This document shows, one piece after another, positions 7,732 through 16,558 of a stretch of 40,779 bases of DNA. How positions within the stretch are numbered: the stretch's first letter is position 1; every line of letters begins with the position of its first letter. This stretch comes from Oscillospiraceae bacterium. GTDB taxonomy: Bacteria; Bacillota; Clostridia; Oscillospirales; Acutalibacteraceae. Made by a program: the position numbers and the translations under genes. The stretch covers positions 1-40,779 of the forward strand of contig CACYCR010000009.1 in assembly GCA_902772935.1 (NCBI GenBank), written 5' to 3'. Below the pieces are notes generated by a model that did not search any database, was not told the DNA's origin, and saw only the letters and a program-made list of their open reading frames with translations.

Positions 7732-8502
7732 ATGATTCTTGTAAAAGATATTATGAGATCCATTGACGAGGCGGTTCCGTTTTCAACACAGTGCGCCTGG
7801 GATAACAGCGGCTTTTTGGTCGGTGATGAAAACCAGGTGGTGGAAACGGTCGGGTTTGCCCTGGATCTGACACCTGAGACGCTGCAGGCGGCAAAGGACG
7901 CCGGTGTGCAACTGATCGTTACGCATCATCCGGTGATTTTTCATGCGCAAAAGAATTTGCGTGAAGGCAATGTGATCTATGCGCTTGTTCGCAGCGGCAT
8001 TGCCGCCATTTCGTCACATACGCCCTGGGATTGCGCACCGGGCGGTGTCAATGACGTGCTGGGTACGCTCCTCGGTCTGCAGGATCTTACCCCGGTCGAA
8101 AGCAAAGAGGCGCCGCGGCCGATGGCGCGGATCGGTACCGTGGAACCGTGCACCGGCGCTGAACTTGCGCAGCGTGTTGCTGCGGCGCTGCAAACAACGG
8201 TGCGCCTTGCCGATGCCGGCAAACCGATCACGCGTGTTGCCGTATGCGGCGGCGCTGCAATCGAGATTCTTGACGAAGCCGTTGCCGCAGGCGCAGACGC
8301 TTTTGTCACCGGCGACCTCAAGCATCATGAAGCGCTGGATGCACTCGAACGGGGCGTTACCGTGATTGCCGCAGGTCACTTTGAAACGGAGAACCCTTCG
8401 GTGGCTGCACTCAAAGCAATCGTGGAAGCGGCGTTTCCGTCCCTGCGAACAGTACTGCTGCCGCAGGAAAACCCCATCAAATTTGTTTCTCCGAAAGGAT
8501 AA
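7732..8502 (+). CDS. Nif3-like dinuclear metal centre hexameric protein
   Basis: The 256-residue protein has the metal-binding motifs of the Nif3/YbgI/YqfO family: THHPVIFHAQ (about residues 64-73), SSHTPWDCAPGGVND (about 91-105) and GHFETENPS near the C-terminus. It lacks the roughly 100-residue middle insertion of Bacillus YqfO, so it is the short YbgI-like form. Family members form hexameric toroids with two metals per subunit. The biochemical role is unsettled, and an annotation as GTP cyclohydrolase type 2 should be read with caution. It starts 2 bp after trmK, with GGAGGG just upstream, so cotranslation is likely. Confidence 0.92.
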   Translation: MILVKDIMRSIDEAVPFSTQCAWDNSGFLVGDENQVVETVGFALDLTPETLQAAKDAGVQLIVTHHPVIFHAQKNLREGNVIYALVRSGIAAISSHTPWDCAPGGVNDVLGTLLGLQDLTPVESKEAPRPMARIGTVEPCTGAELAQRVAAALQTTVRLADAGKPITRVAVCGGAAIEILDEAVAAGADAFVTGDLKHHEALDALERGVTVIAAGHFETENPSVAALKAIVEAAFPSLRTVLLPQENPIKFVSPKG

Positions 8503-8505
8503 GAT

Positions 8506-10254
8506 ATGGCTTTAGACGGTATCTTCTTGTCACGTGTCAAGGACGAGATCACACAACGCGTGCTGCAGTTCCGCGTGGAAAAGGTGCAGCAGCCGACAAA
8601 GGACGAAATCGTTCTGGTGTTTCGCGGCAAAGGCGGCGCACATCGGCTTCTGATCTGTGTGCGCTCGGACAGTCCGCGTGTGCATTTTACAACGCAGACC
8701 ATTGAAAACCCCGCAGTGCCGCCGATGTTCTGCATGCTATTGCGCAAATATCTGACGGCGGCAAAGCTGACGGCAGTGCGGCAGCGGGAACTGGACCGGA
8801 TTTTGTTCCTGGATTTTGACGCGACCAACGAAATCGGCGACCCGACAAAGCTGACGCTTTGCGTGGAGATCATGGGCACCTACAGCAATCTCATTCTCAT
8901 CGGTGAGAACGGCGAGATCATCGACAGCGTAAAGCGTATTGATTATGCCGCGTCCGCCGTGCGTCAGGTTCTGCCGGGATTACCGTATGTCCTGCCGCAG
9001 GCGCAGGATAAGCTCTGCCTTGAAACGGCGACGCCGCAGCAGGTGCTGGAACGGCTTTCCCTTACGCCGCACAAGCTGCTGTCCGGTGCGATTCTGAACG
9101 CGGTGCAGGGCATTTCGCCGATTGTGGCGCGGGAGCTGGCGTTTCGTGTCGGCGGTGAAGATCTGACACCGGCCGAGCTGGACGCCGCACAGTCGAAGCG
9201 CCTTTCGGATGTACTGCAGCAGATCCGGGACGGTCTGCATCGGGATACGGCGGTCTATATGGTTCTCGATGAAAACGAACAGCCGAAAGAGCTGTCGTTC
9301 CTTGATATTTTTCAGTATGCTACGGCGCGGCAGGTGCGGACCTTTGACAGTGCATCAGCACTTCTGGACGCGTTTTTCAGCGAGCGTGACCGGGTATCCC
9401 GACTGCACCAGCGCGGCAAAGAATTGCTGCGTGCGCTGTCCAACCTCACGGAGCGTACGGCACGGAAGCTCTCGATGCAGCAAAAGGAGCTTGCGGCCTG
9501 TGCCGACCGGGAGACACTGAAACTGTATGGTGAACTGATTACAGCTAATTTACACCGCCTGCAAAAAGGCAGCCGCGTGTATGATGTGGAAAACTATTAT
9601 GACAATATGCAGATGCTGCACATCCCGGCGGATCCTGCAAAAACGCCGCTTGAAAATGCGAACCGCTATTATAAGGAGTACCGCAAATCCAAAACGGCAG
9701 AAGTGATGCTGACAAAGCTGATTGCGGAAGGGGAGGCGGAACTGGCTTATTTTGAGTCGGTGCAGGAGGCACTTTCCCGCGCGGACAGCGATGCGGAACT
9801 GTCTGCTATCCGGGAAGAGCTGCACGGCGGCGGGTACATCAAGAAAAGCGGCAAAAAAGGCAAGCAGAAACCTCTGGACTTTTTGCGCTTCCGGTCGACG
9901 GACGGTTACTTGATCCTGGTCGGCCGCAACAACCTGCAGAACGACCGGTTGTCCATGAAGCTGGCAAACAACAACGATATGTGGCTGCATACACAAGGCT
10001 TTCCCGGTTCGCATGTCGTCATTGAGAATCAGTCCGGCGAGGTCTCCGATCAGTCCATCGAAGAAGCGGCGTCGCTCGCGGCATATTACAGCAAGGCAAG
10101 AGAATCCTCGCGCGTTGCGGTGGATTATACGCGGGTACGTGAATTAAAAAAACCGGTCGGCGCAAAGCCGGGCAAGGTCATATACCACACGTATTATACG
10201 ATTCTTGCAAAACCGGACAAAGCGCTGGCGGAGCGGTTGAAAGTGGAAAACTGA
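8506..10254 (+). CDS. rqcH: RqcH (NFACT family), ribosome quality control / alanine tailing factor
   Basis: The 582-residue protein has the full NFACT layout: NFACT-N (about 1-170) with the D97-R98 pair needed in RqcH for tRNA-Ala recruitment, a helix-hairpin-helix part (about 175-220), a coiled-coil middle region (about 270-430), and the NFACT-R domain (about 445-560; FLRFRSTDGYLILVGRNNLQ). RqcH binds peptidyl-tRNA-obstructed 50S subunits and adds C-terminal alanine tails that mark the stalled chain for degradation. Older annotations call it a fibronectin-binding protein. The start at 8506 lies 3 bp after the upstream stop, with AAAGGA at 8494-8499, so it joins the trmK operon. Confidence 0.94.
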   Translation: MALDGIFLSRVKDEITQRVLQFRVEKVQQPTKDEIVLVFRGKGGAHRLLICVRSDSPRVHFTTQTIENPAVPPMFCMLLRKYLTAAKLTAVRQRELDRILFLDFDATNEIGDPTKLTLCVEIMGTYSNLILIGENGEIIDSVKRIDYAASAVRQVLPGLPYVLPQAQDKLCLETATPQQVLERLSLTPHKLLSGAILNAVQGISPIVARELAFRVGGEDLTPAELDAAQSKRLSDVLQQIRDGLHRDTAVYMVLDENEQPKELSFLDIFQYATARQVRTFDSASALLDAFFSERDRVSRLHQRGKELLRALSNLTERTARKLSMQQKELAACADRETLKLYGELITANLHRLQKGSRVYDVENYYDNMQMLHIPADPAKTPLENANRYYKEYRKSKTAEVMLTKLIAEGEAELAYFESVQEALSRADSDAELSAIREELHGGGYIKKSGKKGKQKPLDFLRFRSTDGYLILVGRNNLQNDRLSMKLANNNDMWLHTQGFPGSHVVIENQSGEVSDQSIEEAASLAAYYSKARESSRVAVDYTRVRELKKPVGAKPGKVIYHTYYTILAKPDKALAERLKVEN

Positions 10255-10347
10255 CAGCAGAAGGCGGTTTTTCAACGGGAATCCTGCCGGCGGAAGCTTT
10301 GCATGACTTATTCAAATCTTTGCTTTGAGCGAAAGGAGGCTTGTCGG

Positions 10348-13300
10348 ATGGCATTCACCCATTTGCACCTGCATACAGAGTACAGCCTGTTGGACGGCGC
10401 CTGCCGCATCAATCGGCTGATGGGCATTGTGAAAGAAAATGGAATGACGTCTGTTGCGATTACCGACCACGGTGTGATGTATGGAGCGATTGAGTTTTAC
10501 AAGGCGGCGAAAGCGGCCGGCGTCAAGCCGATCATCGGCTGCGAATGTTACGTGGCGGCACGCTCACGCTTTGACAAGGTGCGCGGTCCAGACAGTGAGC
10601 GGTACCATCTGGTTTTGCTTTGTAAAAACGAGACCGGCTATCGCAATCTGATTGCCATGGACAGCAAGGCCTTTACGGAAGGCTTCTATACGAAGCCGCG
10701 CATCGATCGCGCATTGCTCAAGGAACACCATGAGGGGCTGATCTGCTTGTCCGGCTGTTTGTCCGGCGAGGTGCCGCGCGCGCTGCTGCGCGGGGATTAC
10801 GAGGGCGCCAGGGAAACCGCGTTGTGGTACCGCAATCTGTTTGGCGATGACTATTACCTGGAGGTGCAGAATCACGGCTTGCGCGAGGAGCTGGATATTC
10901 TTCCGGATCTTCGGCGGCTCTCAAAGGAGACAGGCATCCCGCTTGTTGCGACCAATGACGCGCATTATCTTGAAAAGAGCGACGCCGAATTGCAGGAGGT
11001 GCTGATCTGCATTCAGACGAACCACACCCTCGGCGAAGATACGGGGCTGTCCTTCGGCAGCGAAGAGTTTTATGTGAAAAGTGAGGCGGAAATGCGTGCG
11101 CTGTTTCCGGAGATGCCGGAGGCCATCGACAACACGCAAAAGATCGCCGCGCTTTGCAACCTGGACTTTACGTTCGGCAAAACGGTGCTGCCGCACTTTG
11201 AAGTGCCGAACAATATGAATCACTACGATTATTTCAGAAACCAGTGCTTTTATGGTCTGTGCCAAAAGTTTGGCGACGATCCGCCGCAAAAATATGTGGA
11301 CCGGCTGAATTATGAGCTTGACGTGATCGATCGCATGGGCTATGTGGATTATTTTCTGATCGTTCATGATTTTATTCGCTTTGCAAAAAGCAAGGGTATT
11401 CCCGTCGGACCCGGCCGCGGCAGCGGCGCCGGTTCACTTGCGGCGTACTGCATCGGCATCACCGGCATCGATCCGCTCAGGTATAATCTTCTTTTTGAGC
11501 GCTTTCTGAATCCGGAGCGCGTCAGCATGCCGGATTTCGACATCGACTTTTGCTATGTGCGCCGACAGGAGGTCATCGATTACGTCATTGAAAAATACGG
11601 CGCGGATCATGTGGCGCAGATCGTCACCTTCGGAACGCTTGCCGCGCGGGCTGCCGTGCGCGACGTCGGCCGCGTTCTCGGTATGCCGTATCCCGCAGTG
11701 GATGCAGTGGCAAAGCTGATTCCGTTCGAACTGAAGATTACAATCGACAAGGCGCTTGACCGCTCACCGGAGCTGCGTGCGCAGTATGAGGAACGAGAGG
11801 ACGTGCGCCGGCTGATTGACCTGTCCAAAAAAGTGGAAGGCATGCCGCGCCATGCGTCAACACACGCCGCAGGTGTGGTCATCACGCGTGAACCGGTTTC
11901 CCACTATGTGCCGCTTGCCGTCAATGACGAAAGTGTTGTGACACAGTTCACAATGACGACGCTCGAACAGCTCGGCCTTTTGAAGATGGACTTTCTCGGG
12001 CTGCGTACACTGACGGTCATTGACGACACCGTTAAGCTGATTCAGAAACGCGATCCGTCGTTCTCGCTGAACGCCATTGACGTCAACGACAAGGCAACCT
12101 ATGCAATGCTGTCCACGGGAAAGACCGACGGCGTCTTTCAGTTTGAATCTGCCGGGATGCGCAATGTGCTTTCACGGCTGAAGCCGGAGAGTCTGGAAGA
12201 CCTCATTGCGGTGATTTCGCTATATCGGCCCGGCCCGGCCGATTCGATTGACACTTACATCAATAACCGCCACCATCCCGAACAGACGACCTATAAATGC
12301 GAGCAGGTGAAGGACATTCTTTCCGTGACCTACGGCTGCATGGTATATCAGGAACAAGTTATGGAAATCTGCCGCGTGGTTGCGGGGTATTCCTACGGCG
12401 CTGCCGATCTGGTGCGCCGCGCCATGGCAAAAAAGAAATGGGACGTCATGGAAAAGGAACGGGCGCACTTCATTTCCGGCGCATTGAAAAACGGTCTGGA
12501 CGAAGCAACGGCAGTGTCCCTCTTTGAAGAAATGTCACATTTTGCAAATTATGCGTTCAATAAATCGCACGCGGCGGCATATGCGTTCGTGTCGTATCAG
12601 ACCGCGTGGCTCAAATGCCATTATCCCTGCGAGCTGATGGCGGCGACGCTGACGAGCGTGCTGGATTCTTCAACAAAGGTCGCCGGGTATATTGCAGAGT
12701 GCAGCCGTCTTGGTATTCGTGTTCTGCCGCCGAACGTCAATGACGGCGCTGCGGGCTTTACCGTTTCGGACGGCAGCATCCGCTTCGGCCTGCTGGCCAT
12801 CAAGAATCTCGGACGCGGGTTTATCCGTGTGATTACGGAGAAGCGCCGCAACGCACCTTACCGCAGCTTTTATGATTTTTGCAAACGAACGCACGGCAAA
12901 GAGTTTAACAAACGCGCAGTGGAAAGCCTGATATTGTGCGGCGCACTGGACGGACTCGGCCTCAACCGGCGCCAGATGATTCTGATGCTGCCGCAGATCG
13001 TTGCCCGACTGGACAATGACCGCAGTCACAACATCACCGGACAGATCGGCTTTTTTGATGAGGGCTCACAGTTCGCTGCACTCGATGAACCGGAAGTGCC
13101 GCAGGCGGACGACTTTCCCTATGAGCGCAAGCTGGCAGATGAAAAGGCAATTACCGGACTGTATCTTTCCGGGCATCCGATGCAAAAGTATAAGGACCTT
13201 GCAGCGGCAATTGCAGCAGACCGGATTGTTGATTTGCTGCAAAGTGAGGATGCTGTCGGCACAAAGTACCGGGATAACGACCGGGTGAGGCTGCTCGGCG

Positions 13301-13782
13301 TGATCACATCGGTGGAAAAGAAAACGACGAAGAACAATACGACCATGTGCTTTTTCCAATTGGAGGACATGACAGGCAGCGTGGAGTGCCTCGTGTTTTC
13401 AAAACTGTTTGCCGAAAAGCAGTTACTCTTGCAGACAGGAACACTCGTGCTTGCGGAAGGCCGCATCAGCCGCAAGGAGGAACAGGCGCCGTCGGTGTTG
13501 TGCGACCGGCTTGAGGCAAATCCGGAACATATCACATCGAAACCGGCGGATGGCAAAAAGCAAAGGCAGGGGATTTTTCTGCGGATTCCGTCCGGCAGCG
13601 ATCCCCGTATGACCAAGTTGAAGACACTGTGCGGTATTTTTGACGGCACTTTTCCGGTCTACACATTCTTTGCGGATGAAAAGAAGTACGCATTTTATGC
13701 TGCGGTTGCGAACAACCCGCCGTTGATCCGGGAGATGGAAGAGATTTTCGGTGCGGATAACGTCGCGGTACGCGGCGGATGA
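10348..13782 (+). CDS. dnaE: DNA polymerase III subunit alpha (DnaE)
   Basis: A 1144-residue C-family polymerase. The N-terminal PHP domain begins FTHLHLHTEYSLLDGA (residues 3-18). The polymerase core has PVGPGRGSGAGSL (about 350-362) and the catalytic PDFDIDF motif (about 394-400). A helix-hairpin-helix region follows, and then an OB-fold (VRLLGVITSVEKKTT..., about 975-1050). The length and domain order fit DnaE rather than PolC, which has an inserted exonuclease domain. The start at 10348, not 10303, is chosen because AAAGGAGG (10332-10339) lies 8 nt upstream and MAFTHLHLHTEYS matches the family. A 93-bp gap separates it from rqcH; pfkA follows, a neighbour pairing common in Bacillota. Confidence 0.97.
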   Translation: MAFTHLHLHTEYSLLDGACRINRLMGIVKENGMTSVAITDHGVMYGAIEFYKAAKAAGVKPIIGCECYVAARSRFDKVRGPDSERYHLVLLCKNETGYRNLIAMDSKAFTEGFYTKPRIDRALLKEHHEGLICLSGCLSGEVPRALLRGDYEGARETALWYRNLFGDDYYLEVQNHGLREELDILPDLRRLSKETGIPLVATNDAHYLEKSDAELQEVLICIQTNHTLGEDTGLSFGSEEFYVKSEAEMRALFPEMPEAIDNTQKIAALCNLDFTFGKTVLPHFEVPNNMNHYDYFRNQCFYGLCQKFGDDPPQKYVDRLNYELDVIDRMGYVDYFLIVHDFIRFAKSKGIPVGPGRGSGAGSLAAYCIGITGIDPLRYNLLFERFLNPERVSMPDFDIDFCYVRRQEVIDYVIEKYGADHVAQIVTFGTLAARAAVRDVGRVLGMPYPAVDAVAKLIPFELKITIDKALDRSPELRAQYEEREDVRRLIDLSKKVEGMPRHASTHAAGVVITREPVSHYVPLAVNDESVVTQFTMTTLEQLGLLKMDFLGLRTLTVIDDTVKLIQKRDPSFSLNAIDVNDKATYAMLSTGKTDGVFQFESAGMRNVLSRLKPESLEDLIAVISLYRPGPADSIDTYINNRHHPEQTTYKCEQVKDILSVTYGCMVYQEQVMEICRVVAGYSYGAADLVRRAMAKKKWDVMEKERAHFISGALKNGLDEATAVSLFEEMSHFANYAFNKSHAAAYAFVSYQTAWLKCHYPCELMAATLTSVLDSSTKVAGYIAECSRLGIRVLPPNVNDGAAGFTVSDGSIRFGLLAIKNLGRGFIRVITEKRRNAPYRSFYDFCKRTHGKEFNKRAVESLILCGALDGLGLNRRQMILMLPQIVARLDNDRSHNITGQIGFFDEGSQFAALDEPEVPQADDFPYERKLADEKAITGLYLSGHPMQKYKDLAAAIAADRIVDLLQSEDAVGTKYRDNDRVRLLGVITSVEKKTTKNNTTMCFFQLEDMTGSVECLVFSKLFAEKQLLLQTGTLVLAEGRISRKEEQAPSVLCDRLEANPEHITSKPADGKKQRQGIFLRIPSGSDPRMTKLKTLCGIFDGTFPVYTFFADEKKYAFYAAVANNPPLIREMEEIFGADNVAVRGG

Positions 13783-13823
13783 AAGAAGTTCGTCGGCGAA
13801 CATTGTCTTGATAAAAGAAAAGG

Positions 13824-13852
13824 TTGACTTTGATTCGACAAACGTGTATAAT
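13824..13852 (+). promoter_or_regulatory. Promoter of pfkA
   Basis: TTGACT at 13824-13829, a 17-bp spacer and TATAAT at 13847-13852, 41 bp before the pfkA start. It lets the glycolytic gene be transcribed apart from dnaE; no terminator is evident between the two. Confidence 0.75.
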
Positions 13853-13893
13853 AATAACCCTATGATACCTTGGTAAAACTGGAGGAGATAGTT

Positions 13894-14859
13894 ATGATGA
13901 AAACAATTGGTGTTTTGACCAGCGGCGGCGACGCACCCGGCATGAATGCGGCGATTCGTGCAGTCGTGCGTACCGGTTGTGAAAACGGCATGAAAGTTTT
14001 CGGCATCAACCGCGGTTATAACGGCTTGATGGAAAATGATATGTACGAGATGAATCTGCGCTCGGTATCTGACATCATCAACCGCGGCGGTACGATTCTG
14101 TATTCCGCACGTTCGGAACGCTTCAAGACCGAAGAAGGTATGCAGGCGGCGATCCGTGTCTGCCGTGAGCGCGGCATTGACGGTCTGGTCGTCATCGGCG
14201 GCGACGGTTCTTTCCGCGGCGCGCGCGACCTTTCTCTGCATGGCGTTCCCTGTGTTGCGATTCCGGGTACGATTGACAACGACATCGGCTGCTGCGATAA
14301 AACGATCGGCTATGACACTGCAATGAATACAGTGGTCGAAATGGTCGACCGCATTCGCGACACCACGGAGTCTCACGACCGCTGCGCCGTTGTTGAGGTT
14401 ATGGGCAGAGGCGCAGGCTATCTTGTTTTGAACGCGGGCATCGCTTGCGGCGCAACATCCATTCTGCTGCCGGAGATTCCGTTTGATTTTGAACGTGACG
14501 TGATCGAACGCATGAAGCGTACCCAGCGCAGCAACAAAGTTCATTTTGTCGTTATGGTTTCGGAAGCCATCGGCGGCGTTGCCGAAATGGCAAAGCGAAT
14601 TCAGAAAGAGACCGGCGTGGAGAGCCGCGCAACGGTGCTTGGCCATGTGCAGCGCGGCGGTCGTCCCACCGCGGCGGACCGTATCCTTGCGAGCAACATG
14701 GGCTTCCATGCCGTGCAGCTTCTGATGCAGGGGATCGGTAACCGCGTGGTTGCTGTTCAGCAGGAAAAGATCCTTGATTTTGATATCTATGAAGCACTGA
14801 AGATGACCAAGACGATTGATCTCGGCTTGTACGATATGGCGATGCAGATCTCCATCTGA
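13894..14859 (+). CDS. pfkA: ATP-dependent 6-phosphofructokinase
   Basis: The 321-residue protein has the length of bacterial ATP-PFK. It shows the ATP-binding LTSGGDAPGMNAAIR (8-22), GGDGS (102-106) whose Gly indicates ATP rather than pyrophosphate as donor, the catalytic PGTIDNDI with D128, and the substrate motif MGRGAG. It makes fructose 1,6-bisphosphate, the committed step of glycolysis. Effector-site residues such as R22 are in the usual N-terminal place, so ADP/PEP allostery is likely. The start at 13894 has GGAGGA at 13881-13886; an in-frame TTG at 13870 is rejected. It has its own promoter and is followed after 27 bp by radC. Confidence 0.97.
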   Translation: MMKTIGVLTSGGDAPGMNAAIRAVVRTGCENGMKVFGINRGYNGLMENDMYEMNLRSVSDIINRGGTILYSARSERFKTEEGMQAAIRVCRERGIDGLVVIGGDGSFRGARDLSLHGVPCVAIPGTIDNDIGCCDKTIGYDTAMNTVVEMVDRIRDTTESHDRCAVVEVMGRGAGYLVLNAGIACGATSILLPEIPFDFERDVIERMKRTQRSNKVHFVVMVSEAIGGVAEMAKRIQKETGVESRATVLGHVQRGGRPTAADRILASNMGFHAVQLLMQGIGNRVVAVQQEKILDFDIYEALKMTKTIDLGLYDMAMQISI

Positions 14860-14886
14860 GTAATTTGATTGTGTGAGGCGAGCGTC

Positions 14887-15612
14887 ATGGATGATAAACC
14901 GAAAAATCCGCACAAAGGCCACCGGCAGCATGTGAAAGCAGCGTATTTGCAAAACGGTTTGGACGGAGAACCGAACCATAAGTTGCTGGAACTACTGTTG
15001 TTCTTCGGTATCCCATACCGTGATACGAATGAAATCGCGCACGCGCTGATTGATCGGTTCGGTTCCTTCTCCGATGTTTTCTGTGCGTCACCCGCACAGC
15101 TCAAACAGGTGAAAGGCATGACGGAAAACGCGGCAATTTTGCTCAGCCTGCTTTTGCCGCTGTACCGGCGGTTTGAAGCGGATATGCTTGCGGACCGTCC
15201 GCGGCTTTCGACCGCAGAAGAGATTTCCGCCTTTATGCAGCCGCACTTTATCGGGCTTTATAATGAACGGGTTTATGCGCTTTGTCTTGACAAAGACTGC
15301 CGCCTCGTTACCATGCAGATGCTCTGCGAAGGGGACACCTGCAACGTCAACCTTGATCTGCGGCGTTTGGCATCCGTCGTTCTGGAGTCCAATACGCCTT
15401 CAATTGTGTTGGTGCATAATCATCCGAATGAAATTGCCGCGCCGTCAAATGCAGATATCCGCGCAACGGAAATGGCTTATTGGCTGCTGCATGCGCTGAA
15501 GGTGCAGTTGAGTGATCATGTGATCATTTCCAACAGCAGTTATTTTTCGATGGCTGAATCCGATCGGTTTCGCCACATCTTTGAACAAGCAGGCAGTGAG
15601 CGCGGGGGATAA
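14887..15612 (+). CDS. radC: RadC-family JAB/MPN domain protein
   Basis: The 241-residue protein has the RadC (UPF0758) layout. The N-terminal helix-hairpin-helix part is GSFSDVFCASPAQLKQVKGM (about 58-77). The C-terminal JAMM metalloprotease-like domain has the zinc motif HNHPN...PSNAD (about 177-190) and a preceding catalytic-type Glu in the GLYNERVYAL strand. Despite the name, a direct DNA repair role is not established. The ATG at 14887 is preceded by GAGG at 14875-14878. It lies 27 bp after pfkA and is probably cotranscribed with it. No clear intrinsic terminator follows before the next promoter. Confidence 0.9.
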   Translation: MDDKPKNPHKGHRQHVKAAYLQNGLDGEPNHKLLELLLFFGIPYRDTNEIAHALIDRFGSFSDVFCASPAQLKQVKGMTENAAILLSLLLPLYRRFEADMLADRPRLSTAEEISAFMQPHFIGLYNERVYALCLDKDCRLVTMQMLCEGDTCNVNLDLRRLASVVLESNTPSIVLVHNHPNEIAAPSNADIRATEMAYWLLHALKVQLSDHVIISNSSYFSMAESDRFRHIFEQAGSERGG

Positions 15613-15651
15613 AAATTTTTGGCATTCTCACAAATTTTTTACGGTTTATTA

Positions 15652-15680
15652 TTGACAAAACCAGTTGTCCTCTATATAAT
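15652..15680 (+). promoter_or_regulatory. Promoter of the yceD-rpmF unit
   Basis: TTGACA at 15652-15657, a 17-bp spacer and TATAAT at 15675-15680; both hexamers match the consensus. The predicted leader before the 15752 ATG is about 65 nt. Confidence 0.82.
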
Positions 15681-15751
15681 ATTAAAGGTTAAGCGGCAGC
15701 TCTTTTGTTCGTTATGCTCAAAATGCGAATAAGGCGCCCTTGAGGTGAAGT

Positions 15752-16249
15752 ATGGTCATTGATCTGGAAGGTCTGATGCAAGGCTCGCAAGAGCAGCTTA
15801 CGCTGGACTGTATGTTGGATTTTTCAAACGAAACGCTGAACGGCCGGGTTCCATTCACGACGCCGGTTCATGTAACGGGAGAGATCAGAAACAAAGCCGG
15901 AATCGTAACGTTGGAGGCGGTTGCTGCTTTCACGTTTACGTTTGATTGTGACCGCTGTGCCAGCCGTACCGAAAAGAAGATGCGAGTTCCGTTGACGCAC
16001 ACATTGCTGCAGGAACTCAGCAATGACAAAGATTGGGAAGAGTATATCGTTGTTCCTGATCTTCGGCTGAATCTCGCTGATCTTGCACTGGAGGATATCT
16101 TTCTGTCGCTTCCGAGCAAACTGCTTTGCAAAGACGACTGCAAGGGGTTATGTCCACAGTGCGGTGCCAACTTAAATGAAGCATCCTGCAATTGCAAAAA
16201 AGAAGTTGATCCCCGCTTGGAGGCGCTTCTGTCCATGCTGGATGACTGA
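15752..16249 (+). CDS. YceD/DUF177 family protein
   Basis: The 165-residue protein is of the DUF177 family (YceD in E. coli), normally encoded directly before rpmF, as here. It contains CDRCASRTEKKMRVPLTHTLL (about 67-87) and a Cys-rich C-terminus (CKDDCKGLCPQCGANLNEASCNC, about 130-152) that probably binds zinc. Homologues are linked to 23S rRNA accumulation or ribosome assembly in bacteria and plastids. The ATG at 15752 has GAGGTG at 15742-15747. rpmF starts 40 bp downstream and the two share the promoter at 15652-15680. Confidence 0.9.
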   Translation: MVIDLEGLMQGSQEQLTLDCMLDFSNETLNGRVPFTTPVHVTGEIRNKAGIVTLEAVAAFTFTFDCDRCASRTEKKMRVPLTHTLLQELSNDKDWEEYIVVPDLRLNLADLALEDIFLSLPSKLLCKDDCKGLCPQCGANLNEASCNCKKEVDPRLEALLSMLDD

Positions 16250-16289
16250 AAAAAACGAAAAGAAAATTTAGATAAGGAGGTGCTGATCC

Positions 16290-16475
16290 ATGGCAGTACC
16301 GGCAAGAAGAGTTTCAAAGGCAAGAAGAGACAAGAGACGCTCCAACGTTTGGAAGCTGAATGCTCCCACACTTGTGAAATGCAAACAATGCGGAGAATAT
16401 ACCGTACCGCACAAGGTTTGCGGAAGCTGCGGTTATTACAACGGCAAACTCGTTGTTGCGCACGACGAAGACTGA
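16290..16475 (+). CDS. rpmF: 50S ribosomal protein L32 (zinc-binding form)
   Basis: The 61-residue protein has the canonical start MAVPARRVSKARRDKRRS and two CxxC pairs (CKQCG...CGSCG), so it is the zinc-binding type of L32. It packs near the peptide exit tunnel region of the 50S subunit. The start at 16290 has AAGGAGGT at 16274-16281. In many bacteria plsX and fabH follow rpmF; here they are replaced by the DUF512 gene and der. Confidence 0.97.
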   Translation: MAVPARRVSKARRDKRRSNVWKLNAPTLVKCKQCGEYTVPHKVCGSCGYYNGKLVVAHDED

Positions 16476-16498
16476 TTTTTGTTTTTGAGCTTGACAAG

Positions 16499-16530
16499 AG
16501 GTGGAGAAGCGTCTGCTTTCTCTGCCTTTT
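16499..16530 (+). terminator. Possible weak terminator after rpmF
   Basis: An imperfect hairpin: GGTGGAGAAGC pairs with GCTTTCTCTGCC around a GTCT loop, with a bulged T, and is followed by TTTT. It is weak, so some readthrough into the DUF512-der pair is likely. No good promoter is visible between here and 16559. Confidence 0.4.
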
Positions 16531-16558
16531 CAATTTCTGCTGAAAGGGGGCGCGTAGC

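Noticed and set aside
13423-14979. A 518-codon open frame antisense to pfkA and the end of dnaE
   Set aside because: Low-complexity shadow of two genes with full catalytic motifs; it crosses the pfkA promoter.
16491-16519. TTGACA at 16491 as a promoter for DUF512-der
   Set aside because: No TATAAT-like hexamer lies 16-18 bp downstream (TGCTTT is there).
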